Below are positions 1 to 5,067 of a DNA stretch of 12,082 nucleotides, in pieces. The DNA comes from an uncultured Oscillospiraceae bacterium (GTDB lineage: Bacteria > Bacillota > Clostridia > Oscillospirales > Oscillospiraceae), in the NCBI GenBank assembly GCA_905233595.1, contig CAJOFI010000019.1, positions 5,102 through 17,183 on the forward strand, written 5' to 3'. The notes beneath the pieces are model-generated. The model had not been told where the DNA came from. It saw only the letters and a program-made list of their open reading frames with translations, and ran no database searches. The translations under genes and the position numbers were made by a program. Within the stretch, counting starts at the first letter, position 1; each line of letters starts with the position of its first letter.

Positions 1-56
1 CCGTCATTTGCCTCGCGGGAGATCGGCAAATGCCACCTCCCCCATAGGGGGAGGCA
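1..56. repeat. Interspersed palindromic repeat, two adjacent hairpins, cut by window edge
   Basis: Two stem-loops lie side by side. CATTTGCC at 5-12 pairs with GGCAAATG at 25-32, and CCTCCCCC at 36-43 pairs with GGGGGAGG at 47-54 across a 3-base ATA loop. No coding potential is seen. The arrangement (G/C-rich hairpin next to a GCAAATG hairpin) resembles short interspersed repeats that I recall from GC-rich Clostridia genomes, read here on the minus strand. That identification is from memory and unsearched. It could also act as a terminator for a gene to the left, but there is no clear T-run on either side. Confidence 0.6.
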
Positions 57-116
57 AGACGTGTTGTTTACAGTTTCTCCATTCATGCGTTTGTCGTGCC
101 GCCTCATAACTTTTTG

Positions 117-146
117 TTGACAAATCCCCCGTTCATACGCTATAAT
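117..146 (+). promoter_or_regulatory. Sigma-A type promoter of rpmH operon
   Basis: TTGACA at 117-122 and TATAAT at 141-146 are both exact consensus hexamers, separated by 18 bp. Transcription would start near 153, about 95 bases before rpmH. A strong promoter is expected for a ribosomal protein gene. It probably also serves rnpA and yidD downstream, since no other promoter was seen before them. Confidence 0.85.
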
Positions 147-248
147 TACCACTCGGCACCGATATGGTGACCGAGTGGTTTTTGTCAACTGCTTCGTCCC
201 GGGTCACCGGGGCGATGTTGAGTATCATCACGAAAGGAGTGCAAGAGA

Positions 249-383
249 ATGCTTCGTACCTACCAGCCCAAGAAGCTCCAGCGCAAGAAAGAGCACGGCT
301 TCCGCAAGAGAATGAAGACCGCCAACGGCCGCAAGGTTCTCGCCCGCCGCAGAGCCAAGGGCAGAGCCAAGCTCAGCTACTGA
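249..383 (+). CDS. rpmH: 50S ribosomal protein L34
   Basis: This 44-residue, very basic protein is a structural component of the large ribosomal subunit. The start [18 protein letters not shown], the central [20 protein letters not shown] and the end of about 44 residues match the L34 family closely and at full length. The ATG at 249 follows a strong Shine-Dalgarno (AAAGGAG, 233-239) at 9 bases. The gene lies in the universal order rpmH-rnpA-yidD-yidC-jag, downstream of a consensus promoter. A longer overlapping reading frame in another register (164-424) is a shadow; the L34 frame is unmistakable. Confidence 0.97.
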   Translation: MLRTYQPKKLQRKKEHGFRKRMKTANGRKVLARRRAKGRAKLSY

Positions 384-429
384 TCCCAGGCACCCCCGTG
401 AGCAGCGAAAAAAGGCATATATGAAAAAT

Positions 430-449
430 AGGCCGGAGCAATCCGGCCT
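430..449 (+). other. rpmH-rnpA intergenic hairpin with GCAA tetraloop
   Basis: AGGCCGGA (430-437) and TCCGGCCT (442-449) form a perfect 8-bp stem closed by a GCAA (GNRA) tetraloop. It follows an A-rich stretch but no T-run follows, so it is a poor intrinsic terminator on the + strand. Its position, 47 bases after the rpmH stop and 24 before rnpA, suggests an RNA-stability or processing element, or partial attenuation, that lets L34 be made in excess of RNase P protein. That role is inference. Confidence 0.55.
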
Positions 450-473
450 TGTGGTATTTGCAGAGGTCAGACG

Positions 474-821
474 GTGAAAGTTCGCTATACCTTAAAAAAG
501 AACAGTGACTTCCGCCGTCTTTACGCGAAGGGCAAGAGCGCGGTGAACCCCTATCTTGTGCTCTACTGCCGCCGCAACCGCGAGGGCGTCAACCGCCTGG
601 GCTACACGGTGTCCACCAAATTGGGGCACGCCGTGGTGCGCAACCGGGTGCGCCGCCGCCTGCGGGAGATCTACCGCCTCAATTCCCCCCGGCTCAAGAC
701 CGGCTGGGACATCGTGGTCGTCGCCCGCACGCGCTGCGTGGGGGCGGAGTACGGCCAGATGGACAGGGCCTTTCTCCAGGCCTGCCGCAAGCTGGGTCTT
801 ACGCGGGAGGACGAGGCGTGA
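474..821 (+). CDS. rnpA: Ribonuclease P protein component
   Basis: The product is the protein subunit of RNase P, which binds the catalytic RNA and helps mature the 5' ends of tRNAs. At 115 residues it has the usual length. The family signature [10 protein letters not shown] is at residues 56-65, preceded by the conserved [16 protein letters not shown] segment and followed by DIVVVAR. The start is a GTG at 474 with AGAGG (462-466) 7 bases upstream; [17 protein letters not shown] matches the expected N-terminus. It is co-directional with rpmH, 90 bases upstream, and its stop overlaps the yidD start by 4 bases (GTGA), implying translational coupling. Confidence 0.96.
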   Translation: MKVRYTLKKNSDFRRLYAKGKSAVNPYLVLYCRRNREGVNRLGYTVSTKLGHAVVRNRVRRRLREIYRLNSPRLKTGWDIVVVARTRCVGAEYGQMDRAFLQACRKLGLTREDEA

Positions 822-1036
822 AAAAGCTTCTTATCTCTGCCATCCGCTTCTATCAGAGGGTCATCTCCCCCCGCCGCCAACCCTGCTGCCGCTTCATGCC
901 GAGCTGCTCACACTATGCGATCCAGGCCATCGAAAAATACGGCGCCCTCCGGGGTGGCTGGATGGCGCTGCGCCGCATCTGCTGCTGCCACCCGTTTTAT
1001 CACGGCAAGCGCGGCATCTACGACCCTGTGCCGTAG
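818..1036 (+). CDS. yidD: Membrane protein insertion efficiency factor YidD
   Basis: YidD is a small membrane-associated protein that assists YidC-dependent insertion of membrane proteins; its mechanism is not well defined. The 72 residues show the family pattern: an N-terminal amphipathic or membrane segment ([18 protein letters not shown]), then [20 protein letters not shown] with its conserved cysteines, then a glycine/arginine-rich [16 protein letters not shown] and an end near GIYDPVP. The GTG start at 818 overlaps the rnpA stop in a GTGA arrangement, so ribosomes finishing rnpA can probably re-initiate here. Gene position between rnpA and yidC is the usual one. Confidence 0.96.
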   Translation: MKKLLISAIRFYQRVISPRRQPCCRFMPSCSHYAIQAIEKYGALRGGWMALRRICCCHPFYHGKRGIYDPVP

Positions 1037-1040
1037 AAAT

Positions 1041-1176
1041 TTAAGACTTAAAACTGAAAAATGAATATTGAATAATTATGGTAGACGCAAACCTCTTTTG
1101 CGTTTACTATATAAATCAATCCCCGAAGGGGATACCATAATTCTTCATTTTTAAGTCTTCAGTTTTCAGTCTTCAG
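1041..1176. repeat. Palindromic intergenic element between yidD and yidC
   Basis: This AT-rich spacer is one large imperfect palindrome. AATTATGGTA (1074-1083) faces TACCATAATT (1133-1142) exactly, and outside these the left arm TTAAGACTTAAAACTG is imperfectly complementary to the right arm CAGTTTTCAGTCTT. Between them sit two local hairpins: GTAGACGCAAA/TTTGCGTTTAC (1081-1107, one G-T pair) and ATCCCC/GGGGAT (1119-1133). The outer arms consist of degenerate 7-base-like units (such as AAAACTG and GAAAAATG). No protein is encoded. It looks like a small non-autonomous interspersed element. Confidence 0.65.
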
Positions 1177-1202
1177 TAATCTCTATGTAGAGGAGTTTTT
1201 TC

Positions 1203-2528
1203 ATGTCTTTCGGGGAAATCATTACCTGGCCCTTCGCCAAGCTGATGGTTTGGTTCTATAACCTCACCGGCAACTATGGCGTCGCGCTGATCTTCTTCGC
1301 TCTGGCCGTCAACCTCATCATGACCCCCTTCATGGCCAAGAGCAAGAAGAGCATGATGCGCCAGACCCGCCTGCAGCCCCGCATCCAGGAGCTGCAGAAG
1401 CGCCACGAGGGCAACCCCCAGAAGCTCAACGCCGAGATGCAGAAGCTCTACCGCGAGGAGGGCGTCAACCCCATGTCCGGCTGCCTCTGGTCCCTCATCC
1501 CCTTCCCCATTCTGATCGCCCTGTACAGCGTCGTCCGCCAGCCCCTGACCCGCATGATGTTCGTGGCCAAGGACTTCGTGACCGTGCTGCAGGATTTCTT
1601 CGTGGAGAAGGGTCTTTACACCGTCGCCACCGGCCGCGCCAGCGCCTACTATGAGATCGAGCTGACCAAGCTCACCCACGACAACTGGAGCGCTGTCACC
1701 GCCGGGCTCGCAGACAAGCTCGACCCCAACCTTCTGAACGTCGATTTCAGCTTCTTAGGGCTCAACCTCGGCGATCAGCCCCAGTGGAACTTCTTCATGA
1801 ACACCGACTGGAGCAAGGTCTCCGTGTGGCTGCCCGCGCTGGGTCTGTTCCTTATCCCCTTCATCTCGGCCGGGCTCTCCTGGGCGAGCATGCAGCTGAG
1901 TACCAAGATGAACCCCAACGCCAACCAGGACGCCCAGACCCAGGCAACCATGAACAGCATGAACCTGATGATGCCGCTCATGTCCATCTGGATCTGCTTC
2001 GTCATGCCCGCCGCCATGGGCATTTACTGGATCGCCAACAGCATCTTCGGCATGGCGCGTGACTTCATTCTGACCAAGGTCTTCATGAAGCAGCTCGCCG
2101 TCGAGGAGGCCGAGCGCGCTGCCCAGCGCAGCGTCCGCGAGGCCGAGCTGGAGGCCAAGCGCGCCGAGACCGAGCGCCTCAAGGCCGAGGGCAAGACCGA
2201 GGTCAACACCAACACCAGCAAGAAGAAGCTGCAGGCCGGCGAGAAGCAGAAGGCCGCCGAGCGCAAGGCCGCGCTCGACCGCGCAGACCGCGCCGCGCGC
2301 CGGGAGCGCCTCGGCATCGCCGAGAACGAAAAGCCCGCCTCCCAGGTCGGCAACCGCCGCTACGCCCGCGGGCGCGCCTACGTGCCCGACCGCTTCACCA
2401 ACCCCGAGAACGCCGAGAGCGCGACCCTGGCCGCCGCGCTGGAGTCCGAGGGCGCGGACGCCATTGACGAGACCGTGGACGAGCCGGTCGAGACCGTCGC
2501 GACCGCCGTCGAAGAAAATAAGGAGTAA
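1203..2528 (+). CDS. yidC: YidC/Oxa1/SpoIIIJ-type membrane protein insertase
   Basis: The product inserts and folds membrane proteins in the cytoplasmic membrane, alone or with SecYEG. The 441 residues contain the insertase core: a first membrane segment at about 25-45, a cytoplasmic positively charged helical hairpin at about 46-85 (KSKKSMMRQTRLQP), a second membrane segment at about 93-115, then membrane segments at about 205-232 and 252-290. Residues from about 294 to 441 form a highly charged, Ala/Glu/Arg/Lys-rich cytoplasmic tail likely to be coiled coil; this is longer than Bacillus SpoIIIJ. There is no large N-terminal periplasmic domain, and I see no lipobox. The first membrane segment has Asn37 (AVNLIMTPF) where the family's groove arginine or lysine is expected. 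ATG 1203 follows AGAGGAG (1189-1195) at 7 bases. No separate promoter was found in the repeat-filled spacer upstream. Confidence 0.93.
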   Translation: MSFGEIITWPFAKLMVWFYNLTGNYGVALIFFALAVNLIMTPFMAKSKKSMMRQTRLQPRIQELQKRHEGNPQKLNAEMQKLYREEGVNPMSGCLWSLIPFPILIALYSVVRQPLTRMMFVAKDFVTVLQDFFVEKGLYTVATGRASAYYEIELTKLTHDNWSAVTAGLADKLDPNLLNVDFSFLGLNLGDQPQWNFFMNTDWSKVSVWLPALGLFLIPFISAGLSWASMQLSTKMNPNANQDAQTQATMNSMNLMMPLMSIWICFVMPAAMGIYWIANSIFGMARDFILTKVFMKQLAVEEAERAAQRSVREAELEAKRAETERLKAEGKTEVNTNTSKKKLQAGEKQKAAERKAALDRADRAARRERLGIAENEKPASQVGNRRYARGRAYVPDRFTNPENAESATLAAALESEGADAIDETVDEPVETVATAVEENKE

Positions 2529-2534
2529 TTCAAG

Positions 2535-3347
2535 ATGCAGAAATATCTGGAAAAGACCGGCAGAACGCCGGACGACGCGATTGCCGCCGCCCTGGCAGAG
2601 CTCAGGCTTGACCGGGACGATGTCTCTGTGGAGATCCTGGAATTCGGCAGAACCGGTTTTCTGGGCAGCGGCGCCTCCCCCGCCCTGGTGCGCGTGAGCT
2701 ACGAGGTGCCCGACGAGGTCAAGGCCGAGGCGCCCAAGCCCGCGCCCGTGAAGGCCGAAAAGCCCGCGCCCAAGGCCGAGAAGCCCGCAGTCAAGGCCGA
2801 AAAGCCCGTTGAGGCTCCCGCGCCCGTCGCTGCCCCCGCCGTGGAGGAGAGCGCCGAGTACGCCGAGATCCGCAGCTTCCTCTCCGGCCTGCTTGAGCGC
2901 ATGGGCATCAAGGCCGAGATCGCCATCAGTCCCCGCGACAACGGCGGCATCAACGTGAACCTCTCCGGCAACGGGATGGGCGCCATCATCGGCCGTCGGG
3001 GCGAGACCCTGGACGCCATCCAGCACCTGACCAACTACGCCGTCAACCACGGCAGCGACAAGCACCTGCACATCAGCGTGGACGCCGAGAACTACCGCAG
3101 CAAGCGCGAGGAGTCCCTGGCGCGGCTCGCCGAGAAGATGGCCGAGAAGGCCATCAAGTACAAGCGCAGCATGGCGCTCGAGCCGATGAACTCCTATGAG
3201 CGCCACGTCATCCACACCGCGCTGCAAAACTACGAGGGCGTCACCACGAGCTCCACCGGCACCGAGCCGAACCGCCGCGTCGTCGTGTCCTACGTCAAAC
3301 CCGAGACCCCGGCCAACAACAAGCCCCAGAGCCGCGAGTGGGCGTAA
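2535..3347 (+). CDS. jag: RNA-binding protein KhpB/Jag (Jag-N, KH and R3H domains)
   Basis: KhpB (Jag) is a cytoplasmic RNA-binding protein, usually acting with KhpA, linked to cell elongation and division in Gram-positive bacteria. The 270 residues read as a Jag-N domain (about 1-55; MQKYLEKTGRTPDDAI, EFGRTGFLGSG), a Pro/Lys/Ala-rich linker (about 61-105) with a tandem repeat, a KH domain (about 110-190) with the loop IIGRRGETLDAI (GRRG at 153-156), and a C-terminal R3H domain (SYERHVIHTAL, Arg223 and His227). It starts 6 bases after the yidC stop; its Shine-Dalgarno AAGGAG overlaps the end of yidC, so the two are co-transcribed and probably coupled. In many Firmicutes mnmE follows; here acpP does. 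Confidence 0.95.
   Translation: MQKYLEKTGRTPDDAIAAALAELRLDRDDVSVEILEFGRTGFLGSGASPALVRVSYEVPDEVKAEAPKPAPVKAEKPAPKAEKPAVKAEKPVEAPAPVAAPAVEESAEYAEIRSFLSGLLERMGIKAEIAISPRDNGGINVNLSGNGMGAIIGRRGETLDAIQHLTNYAVNHGSDKHLHISVDAENYRSKREESLARLAEKMAEKAIKYKRSMALEPMNSYERHVIHTALQNYEGVTTSSTGTEPNRRVVVSYVKPETPANNKPQSREWA
2721..2813 (+). repeat. Tandem 21-bp coding repeat in the jag linker
   Basis: Three 21-bp units beginning AAGGCCGA(A/G)AAGCCC lie at 2751-2771, 2772-2792 and 2793-2813, encoding KAEKPAP, KAEKPAV and KAEKPVE. A related 30-bp unit (KAEAPKPAPV) precedes them at 2721-2750. They form the flexible, charged linker between the Jag-N and KH domains. The units are perfect multiples of three, so copy-number change would alter linker length without breaking the frame. 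Confidence 0.85.
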
Positions 3348-3388
3348 GCTTTCATTTATCGTAAGAAATCCCCCTGGCGCGAATCACA

Positions 3389-3480
3389 GTGAATAACGAA
3401 TAGTGAATAATGAATAGTTGAGGCGTCCCCTGCGGGGACGGATTATAATAAACTTTTCACTTTTCACTCTTCACTCTTAC
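3389..3480. repeat. Palindromic intergenic element upstream of acpP
   Basis: The left arm (3389-3419) is a run of degenerate 7-base GTGAATA-like units (GTGAATAACGAATAGTGAAT and on). The right arm (3451-3480) carries the complementary pattern (CTTTTCACTTTTCACTCTTC); the inner 22 bases of the arms match at 18 positions. The core is a 7-bp hairpin CGTCCCC-TGC-GGGGACG (3424-3440) followed by ATTATAATAA. The design matches the element at 1041-1176: degenerate heptamer arms around a C/G hairpin. TATAAT at 3444-3449 could serve as an acpP -10 box, but no well-spaced -35 was found. Confidence 0.6.
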
Positions 3481-3505
3481 GCAGTAAATCATCGGAGGAA
3501 TCAAT

Positions 3506-3733
3506 ATGTATTTTGAGAAGGTCAGAGCCGCGCTGGCTCAGCAGTTTGAGCTTGACCCCGAGACCATTACGCCCGACACCAACCTCATCGACGACCTCGG
3601 CGCCGATTCTCTGGACGTGGTGGAGCTGATCATGTCCCTCGAGGACGAGTTCGGCATCGCCATTTCCGACGAGGACGCCGCCCAGCTCTACACCGTCGGC
3701 CGCATCGTCGAATATCTGGACAAGCTCCAATAA
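3506..3733 (+). CDS. acpP: Acyl carrier protein
   Basis: ACP carries growing acyl chains on a phosphopantetheine arm during type II fatty acid synthesis in the cytoplasm. The 75-residue, acidic, four-helix protein has the universal attachment motif [10 protein letters not shown] with the modified serine at residue 35, followed by the recognition helix II ([14 protein letters not shown]). The length and the pattern ([25 protein letters not shown]) fit a genuine AcpP rather than a polyketide or nonribosomal-peptide carrier domain. ATG 3506 follows GGAGG (3494-3498) at 7 bases. It stands alone between a palindromic element and a terminator, away from the usual fab genes and plsX-rnc, so it is probably its own transcript. 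Confidence 0.95.
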   Translation: MYFEKVRAALAQQFELDPETITPDTNLIDDLGADSLDVVELIMSLEDEFGIAISDEDAAQLYTVGRIVEYLDKLQ

Positions 3734-3749
3734 TAGGAATTCTGCACAA

Positions 3750-3783
3750 GAATACGCCCCCATTTGGGGGCGTATTCATTTAG
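3750..3783 (+). terminator. Terminator hairpin after acpP
   Basis: GAATACGCCCCC (3750-3761) and GGGGGCGTATTC (3766-3777) form a perfect 12-bp stem with an ATTT loop, starting 17 bases after the acpP stop. Only a short ATTTA follows, so the T-run is weak, but the stem is strong. It also separates acpP from the promoter at 3807. Confidence 0.75.
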
Positions 3784-3806
3784 AACCATAATTTTGGCAA
3801 TTTACA

Positions 3807-3835
3807 TTGACAAGGTGCCCGCAAAGGTTTATAGT
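3807..3835 (+). promoter_or_regulatory. Promoter of the methionine-transport operon leader
   Basis: TTGACA (3807-3812) and TATAGT (3830-3835) are separated by exactly 17 bp. The expected transcript start is near 3842, giving about 27 bases before the leader ORF and about 230 bases before metN. No other promoter of this quality was found between acpP and metN, so this is the likely promoter for metNIQ. Confidence 0.85.
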
Positions 3836-3857
3836 ATTCCCATCCTTTGAGAGAGGA

Positions 3858-3994
3858 GCGAACCGTCTATGGCTAAGGTCATCCGCAAGATGATGATGGC
3901 TGAGATGTGCATGTGCGGCATGTGCATGATGATGCGCGCGCAAAAATGCGGTTCGCCCAGTTTCACAGCCATCTGATGGATCGTTAAGCATCAG
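3858..3994 (+). promoter_or_regulatory. Competing leader-RNA pairings in the metNIQ 5' region
   Basis: GCGAACCG (3858-3865, starting at the last base of the Shine-Dalgarno) is exactly complementary to CGGTTCGC (3949-3956). GATGGCTG (3895-3902, within the Met codons) is exactly complementary to CAGCCATC (3966-3973, the last codons of the leader peptide). The two helices interlock and so cannot both form as a simple nested fold. A third hairpin, CTGATG/CATCAG (3973-3978/3989-3994), touches the first two bases of the terminator stem. This is the kind of alternative folding expected of an attenuator, but a clear antiterminator that disrupts the whole terminator stem was not found by eye. Confidence 0.45.
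3869..3976 (+). CDS. Met/Cys-rich leader peptide (35 aa) upstream of metNIQ
   Basis: The ATG at 3869 follows a strong Shine-Dalgarno (AGAGGAG, 3852-3858) at 10 bases and the frame closes with TGA at 3974-3976. Of 35 residues, 10 are Met (codons 1, 8-10, 13, 15, 18, 20-22) and 4 are Cys (14, 16, 19, 27); the core reads MMMAEMCMCGMCMMM. I recognise no protein family. Its place between a consensus promoter and a strong terminator directly before a methionine importer is the classic layout of an attenuation leader: ribosomes short of charged Met-tRNA would stall on the Met codons and change the RNA fold downstream. That role is inference. An alternative is a small metal-binding peptide. No signal peptide or membrane segment is evident. 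Confidence 0.75.
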   Translation: MAKVIRKMMMAEMCMCGMCMMMRAQKCGSPSFTAI

Positions 3995-4031
3995 GCCGGG
4001 AAGCGAGCGAGCTCGCCTCCCGGCCTTTTTT
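3993..4031 (+). terminator. Intrinsic terminator (probable attenuator) before metN
   Basis: AGGCCGGGA (3993-4001) pairs with TCCCGGCCT (4018-4026), continued after one mismatch by GCGAG (4003-4007) with CTCGC (4012-4016) around a CGAG loop. Six T residues follow at 4026-4031, then CTTT. It lies 16 bases after the leader ORF stop and 43 bases before metN. A strong terminator inside the only promoter-to-gene interval of metNIQ must be bypassed for expression, which supports attenuation control. Confidence 0.9.
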
Positions 4032-4074
4032 CTTTCCCCCGCGACAACATAGAAACGGAAAGACAGACACCACT

Positions 4075-5064
4075 ATGATCGAACTGAAACATCTGTGCAA
4101 AACCTATTCCGCGCCGGACAAGGAGATCCACGCGCTCGAGGACATCAACCTCACCATCCGGGACGGGGAGATCTTCGGCATCATCGGCCTCTCCGGCGCG
4201 GGCAAGAGCACGCTCGTGCGCTGCATCAACCTCCTCGAGCAGCCCAGCTCCGGCGAGGTGCTGGTGGACGGGCGCGACCTGACGAAGCTTCCGAAGAAGG
4301 ACCTGCTGCTCCTGCGCCGCTCCATCGGCATGATCTTCCAGAGCTTCAACCTGCTCGAGCAGCGCACCGTGCTGAAAAACGTCTGCTTCCCGCTGGAGAT
4401 TTCCGGCGTGGACCGCAGGACCGCCGAGGAGAAGGCGCGCAGGCTGCTCGGCATCGTCGGCCTTGCCGACCGCGCCGACTCCTACCCCTCCCAGCTCTCC
4501 GGCGGGCAGAAGCAGCGCGTCGCCATCGCGCGCGCCCTCGCCACCGACCCGAAGTACATCCTCTGCGACGAGGCGACCTCCGCCCTTGACCCGAACACCA
4601 CCCGCGCCATCCTCGACCTGCTGCGGCAGATCAACCAGGACATGGGCGTGACCATCATCGTCATCACCCACGAGATGAAGGTCATCGACCAGATCTGCGA
4701 CCGCGTGGCCGTCATCGACCACAGCCGCATCGCCGAGGAGGGCAAGGTCAGCGAGGTGTTCACCTCCCCCCAATCCCAGATCGCGCGCGACCTCATCATC
4801 CCCCGCGACCGCGCCGCGCTTGACACCAAGAACGGGCGCAAGATCCGCCTGACCTTCAACGGCGCGTACTCGCGGGAGCCGGTGATCTCCAACATGGTGC
4901 TGGAATGCCAGGCGCCGGTGAACATTCTCTTCGCCGACACCAAGGAGTTCGAGGGCATCATCTACGGGCACATGATCGTCGAGCTGCCCTCGGACCCCAA
5001 GCAGGCCGACAAGATCCTGGTCTGGCTGAAAAACAGCCCGGTCGAATGGCGCGAGGAGGTGTGA
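4075..5064 (+). CDS. metN: Methionine ABC transporter ATP-binding protein MetN
   Basis: MetN is the cytoplasmic ATPase of the MetNIQ importer for L-/D-methionine. The 329 residues contain Walker A GLSGAGKST (38-46), Q-loop Gln89, signature LSGGQ (141-145), Walker B ILCDE (162-166) and the H-loop ITHEM. A C-terminal extension from about 255 (IRLTFNGAYSREPVI to the end) is the NIL/ACT-like domain that in characterised MetN proteins binds methionine and gives trans-inhibition. That domain separates MetN from other amino acid ATPases. The ATG at 4075 has only a weak purine-rich Shine-Dalgarno (GGAAAG near 4058), unlike its neighbours. It is 4 bases ahead of metI and lies behind the leader peptide and attenuator at 3869-4031. 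Confidence 0.95.
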   Translation: MIELKHLCKTYSAPDKEIHALEDINLTIRDGEIFGIIGLSGAGKSTLVRCINLLEQPSSGEVLVDGRDLTKLPKKDLLLLRRSIGMIFQSFNLLEQRTVLKNVCFPLEISGVDRRTAEEKARRLLGIVGLADRADSYPSQLSGGQKQRVAIARALATDPKYILCDEATSALDPNTTRAILDLLRQINQDMGVTIIVITHEMKVIDQICDRVAVIDHSRIAEEGKVSEVFTSPQSQIARDLIIPRDRAALDTKNGRKIRLTFNGAYSREPVISNMVLECQAPVNILFADTKEFEGIIYGHMIVELPSDPKQADKILVWLKNSPVEWREEV

Positions 5065-5067
5065 GCC

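Noticed and set aside
1..116. Origin of replication or DnaA boxes left of rpmH
   Set aside because: rpmH often lies beside dnaA/oriC, so I looked, but no TTATCCACA-like boxes or AT-rich unwinding region were visible; the stretch holds a repeat and promoter.
164..424. 86-codon ORF overlapping rpmH
   Set aside because: It starts only about 10 bases after the expected transcript start without a ribosome site and is out of frame with the unmistakable L34 gene at 249-383.
2721..2813. CRISPR-like or mobile repeat array
   Set aside because: The 21-bp units are contiguous, in frame and encode the Jag linker; there are no spacers. No CRISPR array was found anywhere in the window.
3776..3991. Minus-strand ORF opposite the Met-rich leader peptide
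   Set aside because: The His-rich stretch (HAHAAHAHLSHHH) is simply the antisense of the ATG/TGC codons; no ribosome site or promoter is seen on that strand.
3842..4031. SAM riboswitch or Met T-box upstream of metNIQ
   Set aside because: A short purine-rich GAGAGAGGAG at the leader start recalls the opening of the SAM-I motif, but the conserved GATGAAGCC/GGCAACC core is absent. The T-box consensus (GGTGGNACCGCG) is also absent, and an excellent leader ORF occupies the space.
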